Shown here piece after piece: positions 18,703 through 26,226 of a stretch of 64,000 nucleotides of DNA; positions within the stretch are counted from its first letter, which is position 1; every line of letters begins with the position of its first letter. The position numbers and the translations under genes were made by a program. Where the stretch lies: assembly GCA_016709025.1 (NCBI GenBank), contig JADJEQ010000006.1:1-64000 (forward strand). Direction: 5' to 3'. The notes under the pieces were generated by a model, which saw only the letters and a program-made list of their open reading frames with translations, ran no database searches and was not told where the DNA came from. The stretch comes from Bacteroidales bacterium (lineage in GTDB: Bacteria; Bacteroidota; Bacteroidia; Bacteroidales; Lentimicrobiaceae).

Positions 18703-19026
18703 AAAGATAATAAACCTAACAGTTTTTCTTCAGTTGCCTGAGTTGGTTGGTGAACCTGTCTGCCCAGACAATCGGGCAGGCTTTCGTCGAACCATTGTCG
18801 AAGGCCAATCTGTTTGGTTTTCGAGTCAGACAGAAGTGAATTATTTTTGCGAGTAAAGACGTAATGCTTGCGTCTCCCAATTTTGCAGGGATACAACCTA
18901 CTTAGGGGCAAAGCCCTGAAAGTTAATCAAACCTTATTTTTCTCTTTTAAACCTAAACAGGGGAGTCCACATCAGATACAGAACCTTATTCCGTTTCGGT
19001 AGTGCTTATTGGTTTAAAAATACAGC
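18703..19026. other. Intergenic, repeat fragments only
   Basis: Holds CTGCCC-AGACAATC-GGGCAG (a hairpin near 18760-18780), a degenerate GTAAAGACG...CGTCTCC palindrome (18853-18877) related to the copy at 29090, and the partial AGCCCTGAAAG word. The antisense open frame 18588-18911 runs through these repeats and is not a gene. Confidence 0.5.
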
Positions 19027-19053
19027 AAAAAAAAAGCCGTACCGAAGCACAGC
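19027..19053 (-). terminator. Rho-independent terminator with UUCG tetraloop
   Basis: On the minus strand GCTGTGC-TTCG-GTACGGC (all seven positions paired, two as G.U) is followed by nine T. It lies 28 bp beyond the stop of the CarboxypepD_reg gene (19082-19432) and clearly ends that transcript. Confidence 0.85.
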
Positions 19054-19081
19054 CCTTGAAAATATATTAAACACACACACT

Positions 19082-19432
19082 CTATTCATTGTCAAGCTTA
19101 ATGTCGATAATTTCTTCGTCATTGGCCTGTAGCTTAAGATTTTCAACCAGGCTCTTTTTGTATGAAATCATCGAAAGGATCAGGTTATAGGTTCCGGGCT
19201 CGATGCCATTGATGGTAAAGTTGCCATCGAGGTCGGTATATACCTTCAGGTCGGTGCCTTCAACTGAGACAACTACACCTGCGAGGGTTTCACCTGAATT
19301 GATGTCAAGAACTTTGCCCGATACACTGGCAGTTGCTACTGGTGTATTGGTGGGTTTGCCTTCGGCAAAAGCTGCACTGTTCAAAACCAGGGCTAATACG
19401 GTGATGGCTGAAATCCTGAGAATATTTTTCAT
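19082..19432 (-). CDS. Small exported CarboxypepD_reg-like (Ig-fold) protein
   Basis: 116 residues. A signal peptide, ILRISAITVLALVLNSAAFA, is followed by one carboxypeptidase-regulatory-like beta-sandwich domain (ASVSGKVLDINSGETLAGVV, TDLDGNFTINGIEPGTYNLI) and an acidic tail. The domain resembles the N-terminal extension of the TonB receptor at 14558 but stands alone. I chose the ATG at 19432, since it begins the signal peptide; in-frame ATGs at 19450 and 19474 overlap the -7 box (19455-19462) or lie upstream of it. The gene has its own Pho-box-like operator matching that of the lipoprotein-receptor pair, so it may be part of the same response, perhaps as a periplasmic accessory. Confidence 0.85.
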   Translation of the reverse strand: MKNILRISAITVLALVLNSAAFAEGKPTNTPVATASVSGKVLDINSGETLAGVVVSVEGTDLKVYTDLDGNFTINGIEPGTYNLILSMISYKKSLVENLKLQANDEEIIDIKLDNE

Positions 19433-19454
19433 GGTTGTTCTTTTTGTCATGATG

Positions 19455-19511
19455 CAAAAATATTGCAGCACCATTACCAGAAAGTTAAACCAATGTTAAA
19501 TCAATGTTAAG
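19455..19511 (-). promoter_or_regulatory. Second Pho-box-like operator plus -7 box
   Basis: Read on the minus strand: CTTAACAT (19511-19504), TTTAACAT (19500-19493) and TTTAACTT (19489-19482), three octamers with 3-bp spacers. After exactly 19 bp comes TATTTTTG (19462-19455), a perfect -7 TAnnTTTG. The spacing and repeat core match the operator at 12946-13013, including the TTTGCATCAT around the start point. This fixes the start of the downstream gene at 19432. Confidence 0.7.
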
Positions 19512-19550
19512 TTTTCAGATCGACTGAAAAAAATGTTGTCATTTATTCGA

Positions 19551-21263
19551 TCAATGATTGACAATAATTTTATCCGTTGAAATATTTCCTTCACCATCAA
19601 TGGCCCGGATCATGTAAACCCCGTTGCGGAAGGATGAAGTATTGATGGTAAATGTCCCCATCTTTATATTATCTATTTGATAAACAGGATGATAATAGTT
19701 ATCGAAAATCCCGAATGAGCTCAGTGTTGTATTGACTTTAATTGTCAGGGTTTGATCGGCGGGGACAGGATAGCATTCGATAAAACTTTAGGTCTTCGCA
19801 GATTCAAAATCAACACAAACCTGATTGGATGGTCACTGTTACAATCCTGATAAATTGCCTGAACTTTATAGCATAATCGCATTCCCAATTTTGTATTTGA
19901 TCCAAATAAAAAGTTTCAACTGTTGATCCTATAAATTCATCATTCTTAAAAATATTATAGTATAGCAATTCTCTGTTTCTAGAATTTACATCAGCTTTAA
20001 ATTTTCCATGGTTTCCAGACTTTTGAGTAGTTTATTGGCTAACTTGTTTGGTAATTTTGATAATAATAATTTGATTTGTTCCTACAAAGCCTTCAAGATT
20101 CCAGTTGTAATTCAGCGCATAGGCTGTGGCCATTGATTCCCAGGGAACCCATCAAGTGAAATCATATCCCCGAAACCGGCAACCGCCGGGCCTACATCTA
20201 CGCACGCAGGAAAAATGCCCGAAGTATGTGTAACGGTGTACCCAAACCAAAGTTCTGTTGTGCCGGAAACTAGAACAGGAGTATTCAGACTCACTTCGTT
20301 CCAGTCAACAATCGATATTGTTGTAACAGGTTGTGACAGAACCAAATTGCCTGCATTATCACCTGTCCAGACTTTCATAACAAATGAACCTTCCGCATAA
20401 GGGAAGAACCGGATTTTGGTAAGGTAATTTCCGTTATATTGGCCAAGCTGCGTAGGTGTAAATCGCACTGCAGCGCTGAAAGTGCCTCCATCAGTCAAAC
20501 CTATGGCATCGTTGTTGGTTCCGTTATCCCACCCAAGCCATGCTGAATTTCCACTGCCCCCACCAACGGGTGGGTCCCACTCTAAGAGTACTTCATACAG
20601 GTTCGGAAAATTAACTTATGCCCTAAAATTCAATGGAGAAGCGCATTTCCTGTAAACGGAAATATTATCAATCATCCAGTTGAAAATATCCAGGCTGTTC
20701 TGACCTTCTGCCAGAAAACGGAACCTGAATGCTTTCCCTTTAACAGCATTGGTTATTTTGAGCTTTTTATTTGTCCAGTCGTAACTGCTTGTGTTTGAAT
20801 CGGCCCATACGGTAATCCATGCAGAATCAGCCAATACCTGGACTTTAAGAAACTCTAGTCCTGTTGGATTTACTGTTGTATGTTTTATATCGAAAGATAG
20901 AAAAATATCCCCGTCAATCAGGTTTCGTGCACTCAGCAGGCGTGAGGTCAAAGCTTTCTGATAGTTTGTTGAAGCCGGGCTGTAAAAAAACTCTGCAGAG
21001 GGGGCGTCGTTTCCAACCTGACCGGCAATCCGCCAGTTTCCGTTTTGCTGGTATGTCCATTCGTTGGTTTCAAACAGGCCGGTGCTCCAGTCTTCTTCGA
21101 ATGGAAGCCATGGAACAGCCTCCCGGTCTAGTTCGGGTGGGCCGGCCGGCAATGCTTTGAAATTGCCATGCACTGAAAGTTGTGAAAAAGAAAGTGTTGC
21201 CTGCAACAGGAGCAAGCCCAAAAGTAATGCGGCAGGTGCCGTTCTGCGGATAAGTTTTTCCAT
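19551..21263 (-). pseudogene. Decayed secreted T9SS protein with anchor-J/Ig-type domains
   Basis: A formerly continuous gene of about 570 codons. The N-terminus is intact: signal peptide APAALLLGLLLLQATLSFS, then a jelly-roll (choice-of-anchor-J-like) domain, PWLPFEEDWSTGLFETNEWT through FNWMIDNISVYRKCASPLNF. An in-frame TAA (20616-20618) interrupts it. Coding resumes in the same frame (YEVLLEWDPPVGGGSGNSAW, then TDGGTFSAAVRFTPTQLGQY) to about 20112, where a frameshift leads to ATAYALNYNWNLEGFVGTN and another stop. The extreme C-terminus, ECYPVPADQTLTIKV to NGVYMIRAIDGEGNISTDKI, is a recognisable T9SS type A sorting domain ending at 19551. At least three lesions show real decay. Confidence 0.82.
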
Positions 21264-21378
21264 GCAAATGTGTTTGTCAGGTTAACTATCCCGCCTCAAT
21301 CCGTTGTCGTCAGATGATATTAAGACAATCGAAATACGTTTTACCCTTATTCATGCATGAAATAATTATTAAAAATAC

Positions 21379-22482
21379 CTACCTCAGCCACGCAAAAGGA
21401 TGATCGCTGACTAAAAGCCGCTTCAATTCTGAAAAATTGATGAAAATATCCTGGGTGCCGGCATCCATTCCGGCAATTTCGTAAGTATTGTAGCGAAAGC
21501 CAATGCCGGAAGTATTGATATAGAAGTTTTCGGTAGGCACAACCGTATCTGCAAAAAAGCCATAACGGCTCAGCTGATCATCCTGACTGATTTTCAGGTT
21601 TTCCTTTATCCTGTTTGAAATCAGCAGCCCAAGCTTGTCGTAGAAACCCGGTGCAAACAGATCGGCAAGTTTCAGATCGCGACCGGTACTGACATCAAAA
21701 ACAAGGTACTTTTCGATATTAAGACCAAATGCGCCTCCGGTATAGGCATAGTCGCTGAACTGCATGGTGGTGATGTATTGTTCGTTGAACATCACCAGCA
21801 TGTTTTTCCTTTTCTCCCAGTTAAGGAATTGATAGTTTTCAGGGGTATTGATGCCTGAATTGCTGTTGTTGTAGTGACTGAAAAACCTGCTTTCCATTTC
21901 TTTAAAGAGAGTCTTCGGTTCCTGAACCTGCTCAGAACCGTAAAAACGTGAAAACACGACATTGCTCAGGTTTTGGGCTGATTTCCGGTTCATGGTATCA
22001 GGCGGAAGTATAACTGATGCTTCAAAAAGTGCCACAGGGGAGTCCTTAGCCCCGGTGAGTGAAGTTTTTGACCTCACTGAATAAAGTTTATAAGGAATAC
22101 TCCCGCCGGAATATTCTTCCTTTAAACTAAAAGGATATTTAACGTCAGAATCGTTTTTCTCCCACATGCCTGAAATCTCATTTCCGTTGACGATTTTGCC
22201 GGTAAAGATCAGCTGGTCAGATATTTTATCGTTTACCGAGATCGTCCCATCCTTCATCACATCACCATATATGGCGATAGAGATACGCTGCCCGCGGTTG
22301 TTGTTATTGTAGAAGCCCTCCACCCGGTTTTCTGAAATTACCAGGTCGGCGGTGATGGGTTCGTTGTTACCGATCACTCCCTTCATATGCAGATAACGGC
22401 CCTGCCCGAATGAGTTAAGGCTGTTGGCAGAGAAAAATACGGATAATAAAGTGATTATAAAGTAGTTAAACAACCTTTTCAT
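21379..22482 (-). CDS. Exported DUF3298/RsiV-like domain protein
   Basis: 367 residues with a signal peptide ending FFSANSLNSFGQ. The N-terminal 130 residues form a beta-rich domain (ADLVISENRVEGFYNNNNRG). The C-terminal 200 residues match the DUF4163-DUF3298 pair found in RsiV-like and PdaC-like proteins: FEASVILPP, SDYAYTGGAFGLNIEKYLVF with DVSTGRDLKLADLF, and the closing YEIAGMDAGTQDIFINFSEL. In RsiV this module binds lysozyme; the role in Bacteroidota proteins is not known. The gene is single and follows the decayed T9SS gene on the same strand. Confidence 0.8.
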   Translation of the reverse strand: MKRLFNYFIITLLSVFFSANSLNSFGQGRYLHMKGVIGNNEPITADLVISENRVEGFYNNNNRGQRISIAIYGDVMKDGTISVNDKISDQLIFTGKIVNGNEISGMWEKNDSDVKYPFSLKEEYSGGSIPYKLYSVRSKTSLTGAKDSPVALFEASVILPPDTMNRKSAQNLSNVVFSRFYGSEQVQEPKTLFKEMESRFFSHYNNSNSGINTPENYQFLNWEKRKNMLVMFNEQYITTMQFSDYAYTGGAFGLNIEKYLVFDVSTGRDLKLADLFAPGFYDKLGLLISNRIKENLKISQDDQLSRYGFFADTVVPTENFYINTSGIGFRYNTYEIAGMDAGTQDIFINFSELKRLLVSDHPFAWLR

Positions 22483-22542
22483 TTTTGCGGTTTAATGATA
22501 AATTAACCTGACAGTTTAATTCCTGCCAGTTTGGTATTCCTC

Positions 22543-22708
22543 CAACCTAACAGGTATTCCCCCAACCTAACAGGTTTTCTTTTAACCTGTTAGGTTTTCT
22601 GTTAGGTTTTCTTTTACCCTGTTAGGTTTTCTTGTAACCTGTTAGGTTTTCATCTAACCTGTCAGCTTTTCTTTTGGCCTGTTAGGATTTCTCGTAACCT
22701 GCCAGGTT
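22543..22708. repeat. Array of about nine AACCTGTTAGGTT units
   Basis: Units of the partial palindrome AACCTGTTAGGTT or its complement AACCTAACAGGTT recur about every 20 bp, separated by T-rich spacers (TTTTCTTTT). The first two copies are in one orientation and the rest in the other. Some are degenerate (CTGTCAGC, CTGTTAGGAT, CTGCCAGG). The array fills the gap between the YggS gene and the DUF3298 gene, both on the minus strand. A two-copy version lies at 30883-30915. Confidence 0.8.
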
Positions 22709-22768
22709 AAACAGAATTTAATAATTAACGGTCTTTCCCCGGATTATTGCTCTCTGATAAAGAATCAA

Positions 22769-23434
22769 TTACCTCTCCCCAAAAAGCGCCGTCCCAATCC
22801 TCACCATGGTGCTGCCTTCCTCAATGGCAATCAGGTAATCGCCCGACATACCCGTCGAAAGAATGCTGAACTCAGGTGAATCGGCGAAAAACTTCTTTTT
22901 TATCCTGACAAAGAGTTGTTTCAAACCGGCAAACTCGCTTCTTACCAGTGCCAGGTCATCCGAAAAACTGGCCATCCCCATCAGCCCGCAGATGCGGATG
23001 TTCGTGAGTGATTTACAGAGTTCGTTTTCGAGGATCCCGTTCAATTCACTTTCATCCAGCCCAAACTTTGATTCCTCCGTAGCAATATAAATCTGGAGCA
23101 GACAATTGATGGTACGGTTGTTCTTCAGCGCCTGCCGGTTGATCTCCTCCAGCAGACGGAGGCTGTCAACACTATGCACCAGGTGAACAAAAGGGGCGAT
23201 GTACTTTACCTTGTTGGTCTGCAAATGCCCGATCTGGTGCCAGCGGATATCTGCAGGAAGAACGGGTTGCTTTTCAATCATCTCCTGCACCCTGTTTTCG
23301 CCGAAATCACGAAGCCCGAGGTCGTAAGCCTGTTGCAATACCTCAACCGGACGGGTTTTTGTTACGGCTACCAGGGTTACATTCGCCGGAAGCTGATGAA
23401 GAATATTGAGAATGTGCTCGTTGAGAATTTCCAT
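22769..23434 (-). CDS. yggS: YggS family pyridoxal-phosphate homeostasis protein
   Basis: 221 residues, a single-domain fold-III PLP protein that buffers pyridoxal phosphate and affects amino- and keto-acid balance; no catalytic reaction is known. Visible motifs: LVAVTKTRPVE with the PLP lysine K26, FGENRVQEM, WHQIGHLQTNKVKYI, SKFGL, GLMGMASFSDD, and the phosphate-binding STGMSGDYLIAIEEGSTMVR with IGTALFGER. Length is typical. The -7-like box TAAATTTG (23461-23454, minus strand) precedes the ATG by 19 bp. Confidence 0.94.
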   Translation of the reverse strand: MEILNEHILNILHQLPANVTLVAVTKTRPVEVLQQAYDLGLRDFGENRVQEMIEKQPVLPADIRWHQIGHLQTNKVKYIAPFVHLVHSVDSLRLLEEINRQALKNNRTINCLLQIYIATEESKFGLDESELNGILENELCKSLTNIRICGLMGMASFSDDLALVRSEFAGLKQLFVRIKKKFFADSPEFSILSTGMSGDYLIAIEEGSTMVRIGTALFGER

Positions 23435-23534
23435 GGTTGAAAAGCTGTAACTGCAAATTTATACCAATTTAAAACTACTTTACAGGAATATTGGATGATA
23501 TGTAAAATCAGGCTGATTGAACAATCCTGGATTA

Positions 23535-23580
23535 TTTTTATAAGTAGGGACACGACATGTCGTGTCCCTACTTATAAAAA
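23535..23580. repeat. Perfect 46-bp palindrome with GTAGGGACACGACATG core
   Basis: Perfect inverted repeat centred at 23557/23558. The left arm reads TTTTTATAAGTAGGGACACG then ACA; the right arm is its exact complement. The central 28 bp are identical to those of the palindrome at 49395-49444, but the AT flanks differ while staying self-complementary. Here it lies between divergent genes, so a terminator role is unlikely. Confidence 0.85.
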
Positions 23581-23695
23581 TACATGAACCTGCATTTATA
23601 TATCACCTGGCACCCAATAGTTTTTCATTATTTCCTTTTCGTTTATCCATTGCCGCTTATTACTATTTTTGCAGAAACCCCCTTAATTTTCAGTG

Positions 23696-24538
23696 ATGGG
23701 CAACTTAATAAGATGGTTGATTTTTGTTCCTGCATTTCTTCTGTTATTTTCTTCCTGTAAGGACGAGAACGATATTGTTGATCCACCACCGGCAGCAGGA
23801 CCTGAGTTCGGGAGCATCGGCATGAGTCCTGACAATGATACGGTTACGATTGAATTCAGCGAAGGGGTTTTTAAAGCAGGGGTGCTGAATCAGCCGTTGA
23901 CCGGCAGCGAACTTCAGGTTACTTTATCCGGGGGACAATCGTCACTCGATAGTTTCCGGGTTATCCATACATCGGGGGAGAAGCTGGCAATTATCCGGCT
24001 TTACCTAAAGGGAATTGCCGATGGAAATGAAACTGTAATGGTGAAACCGGCCGGAGCCCTGAAAATCGTTAACCAGGCTTCTATCCCAATGAAGGAAACA
24101 GAGCAGATCAGCATTTCCCTGTCGGATATCGGAATTATCGGCCGGTGGGTTTCAACAGGAGAGAACCTTTCACCGGTGTTTCAACAGTTTGGTTTTGATT
24201 CGGTTTATATGCATTTCAGGGCTGATGACAACTATACCTTTGAGTCTTTTACTACGGGCGGTATTCACAACTCTCTTTCAGGGACTTACACTCAGAATAT
24301 CAGTACGGTTGCCGGCATCCGCCAGATAGTCCTCGACCAGACACTGCCCGTTGCCGCGGTGATCAGCGGGATATTCAGCCTTCAGGGAACTGATACAGTG
24401 ATGATGATTTATGAAACGGTTCAGACACAGCCTGTTGTAGCCGGGTTAACGCCACCAACCCCGGAGCTGGGATTCGGAAGCACCGGATTGCTTGGGAGCG
24501 ACAATACCCAGCGATTTATCAGAACAAGGAACAATTAA
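23696..24538 (+). CDS. Lipoprotein, paralogue of the one at 34090
   Basis: About 280 residues. Lipobox LLLFSSCKDE; I start at the ATG at 23696 rather than the GTG three bases earlier. A beta-rich N-terminal half (DNDTVTIEFSEGVFKAGVLN, LRLYLKGIADG-like NETVMVKPAG) resembles a SwmB/Big-type repeat. The C-terminal half is a lipocalin-like block: IGIIGRWVSTGENLSPVFQQ, YTFESFTTGG, SGTYTQN, then a close TPELGFGST. It aligns along its whole length with the lipoprotein at 34090-34926. No function is known. A -7 box, TATTTTTG, is at 23664-23671. It is a single gene, convergent with the nitronate monooxygenase gene. Confidence 0.82.
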   Translation: MGNLIRWLIFVPAFLLLFSSCKDENDIVDPPPAAGPEFGSIGMSPDNDTVTIEFSEGVFKAGVLNQPLTGSELQVTLSGGQSSLDSFRVIHTSGEKLAIIRLYLKGIADGNETVMVKPAGALKIVNQASIPMKETEQISISLSDIGIIGRWVSTGENLSPVFQQFGFDSVYMHFRADDNYTFESFTTGGIHNSLSGTYTQNISTVAGIRQIVLDQTLPVAAVISGIFSLQGTDTVMMIYETVQTQPVVAGLTPPTPELGFGSTGLLGSDNTQRFIRTRNN

Positions 24539-24563
24539 TTCTGGTGCAGAGGTCATGAAAAAA

Positions 24564-24591
24564 CAATCCCCGCTCATGTGAGCAGGGATTT
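24564..24591. terminator. Bidirectional terminator between convergent genes
   Basis: AATCCCCGCTCA-TG-TGAGCAGGGATT (one C/A mismatch), preceded by AAAAAACA and followed by TTAAG. It lies 26 bp after the lipoprotein stop and 33 bp beyond the stop of the minus-strand monooxygenase, so it can serve both. Confidence 0.75.
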
Positions 24592-24623
24592 AAGTAGTAA
24601 TAAACCAGAAATTTCCGAAATAC

Positions 24624-25709
24624 TTATTTCTGCTTCGCTTTTTGTATGGCTGCCTGTAAGTCAGTGACCAGCTCGTTGAAGATTTCCTTAACAGTGGTAA
24701 TTTTGGTTGCCAGATGCGCATTGCTGCCGGCAAAGGCATATCCACTTTCCATATTGCCTTTATATGCATTGTAAAGTGCAGAAATGATACAATACGGACT
24801 ACTGGATACATCGCAGGTTTTGATGCAGTGGAACGGACATTTGATCGGTGTTTTCAAACCCTGTTTTACTTTATCAATAAAGTTGTTACTCAGGGCTCTG
24901 CCAGGCATTCCCACAGGACTCTGTATAATTTCTATGTCGCCTTCAACTGCATTGATGTATGTCTGCTTAAAACCCATAGAGGCATCGCATTCTTCGGTCG
25001 TTACAAACCGGGTGCCCATCTGAACACCTTTAGCCCCTTTCTGAAGAATGTTGTAAATATCCTGACCGGTGTAAATACCACCGGCAGCAATTACCGGGAT
25101 TTCTTTGTTGTACTTATCTTCGAAGAACCTGACCTCTTTCACAACTTCAGGAATAAGCTCCTCGAGGGTGTAGTTGGCATCTTCCAGCTGATCTCTCTTA
25201 AAGCCGAGGTGTCCGCCGGCTTTGGGGCCTTCCACTACAATGGCATCAGGCAGGTAATCGTGCAGCGATTTCCACTTATCGCAGATGATCTTTGCGGCAC
25301 GACCCGAAGATACGATGGGTACCAGTTTGGTAACACTATCGGGTAACAGAAACTTCGGTAATTCGAATGGAAGACCGGCACCCGAAAAAATAATATCTGC
25401 TTTTTCGGAAATGGCTGTATTCACCAGATCGGCGAAATTCGACATGGCCACCATGATGTTAACACCAATAATCCCTTTTGTTTTTTCTTTGGCTAAACGG
25501 ATCTCTGTTCTCAATCCTTCCATATTGGCCTCAAGGTAACCAAGAGCCGGATTCCGGTGAACCAGTCCCAGACCGGCAGCCGAAATTACACCCACGCCAC
25601 CTTCGTTTGCAACAGCTACAGCCAGGCCCGACATCGAAATGCCAACACCCATGCCGCCCTGAATGATGGGTACCGGAATGGTTAACCCACCAATTTTTAA
25701 TTCCCTCAT
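24624..25709 (-). CDS. Nitronate monooxygenase family flavoprotein
   Basis: 361 residues, an FMN-dependent TIM-barrel enzyme of the 2-nitropropane dioxygenase/NMO superfamily, which also includes the enoyl reductase FabK. Visible: PIIQGGMGVGISMSGLAVAV at the N-terminus, GAGLPF, VVEGPKAGGHLG (the flavin-site His), VIAAGGIYTGQDI, GAKGVQMGTRFVTTEECDAS. Near residue 275 there is a Cys cluster, CPFHCIKTCDVSSSPYC, which is not needed for the NMO reaction and could bind an Fe-S cluster. I begin at ATG 25709 rather than the GTG one codon upstream. Substrate uncertain: a true nitronate oxidase and a FabK-like or other reductase are both possible. Confidence 0.88.
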   Translation of the reverse strand: MRELKIGGLTIPVPIIQGGMGVGISMSGLAVAVANEGGVGVISAAGLGLVHRNPALGYLEANMEGLRTEIRLAKEKTKGIIGVNIMVAMSNFADLVNTAISEKADIIFSGAGLPFELPKFLLPDSVTKLVPIVSSGRAAKIICDKWKSLHDYLPDAIVVEGPKAGGHLGFKRDQLEDANYTLEELIPEVVKEVRFFEDKYNKEIPVIAAGGIYTGQDIYNILQKGAKGVQMGTRFVTTEECDASMGFKQTYINAVEGDIEIIQSPVGMPGRALSNNFIDKVKQGLKTPIKCPFHCIKTCDVSSSPYCIISALYNAYKGNMESGYAFAGSNAHLATKITTVKEIFNELVTDLQAAIQKAKQK

Positions 25710-25873
25710 CACAATCCCCCTGAATTTGAAAGTCGTTATATACTGGGTACAAAGGTACGCAATCTTATCGAAGTAATTAAAATAAGTTAATGCTTATATG
25801 TGATAATGATGATACCGGATTGCGACGTTTTTGGAACCATATATCGTATCAATGATCACCGCAATAAATGATT

Positions 25874-26178
25874 CAATGTCGTTTAGTTAAGGAAATTGTC
25901 TTCGCTCCGCTCAGCGTGACATGGTTTTTTGTACACTGCGTTTTATTTCCGTGCTTCCACTTTTGAACTGTCATCCTGAGCGGAGTCGAAGGATAGACAG
26001 TGTGTTGCGCTTCGACTCCGCTCAGCGTGACATGGTTTTTCATACACTGCGTTTTATTTCCTTGCTTCCACTTTTGAACAGTCATCCAGAGCGGTGGTTG
26101 GTGAGCGTTTGTCGAACCAGGTCGAAGGATACTTTTTTTATGTTTTTTTCAATACAAAACCCTAACTAAACGACATTG
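25874..26178. mobile_element. 305-bp MITE with 19-bp terminal inverted repeats and 10-bp target duplication
   Basis: The left end is CAATGTCGTTTAGTTAAGG (25874-25892); the right end (26160-26178) is its inverse complement with one mismatch. The element is flanked by a perfect 10-bp direct repeat, ATAAATGATT (25864-25873 and 26179-26188), a target-site duplication. Inside are two tandem copies of a unit of about 110 bp (CTCAGCGTGACATGG, CACTGCGTTTTATTTCC, CTTCCACTTTTGAAC) and copies of the Bacteroidota dispersed word CATCCTGAGCGGAGTCGAAG. No transposase gene fits. A 10-bp duplication would suit mobilisation in trans by an IS4-type transposase (inference). Confidence 0.9.
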
Positions 26179-26226
26179 ATAAATGATTTGTTACCTTAGC
26201 ATCAAATTCAGATCACCAATTTCCGA

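Noticed and set aside
18588..18911. 107-codon antisense open frame in the repeat region
   Set aside because: It runs through dispersed repeats and palindromes and encodes no plausible protein.
22543..22708. CRISPR array
   Set aside because: Units are short (about 13 bp), spacers are T-rich and similar, orientation flips, and no cas genes are present.
24714..25346. 210-codon plus-strand frame opposite the nitronate monooxygenase gene
   Set aside because: Antisense shadow; the minus strand carries all conserved motifs.
25873..26169. Open frames on both strands inside the MITE
   Set aside because: They simply translate the tandem repeat, and the predicted peptides repeat themselves.
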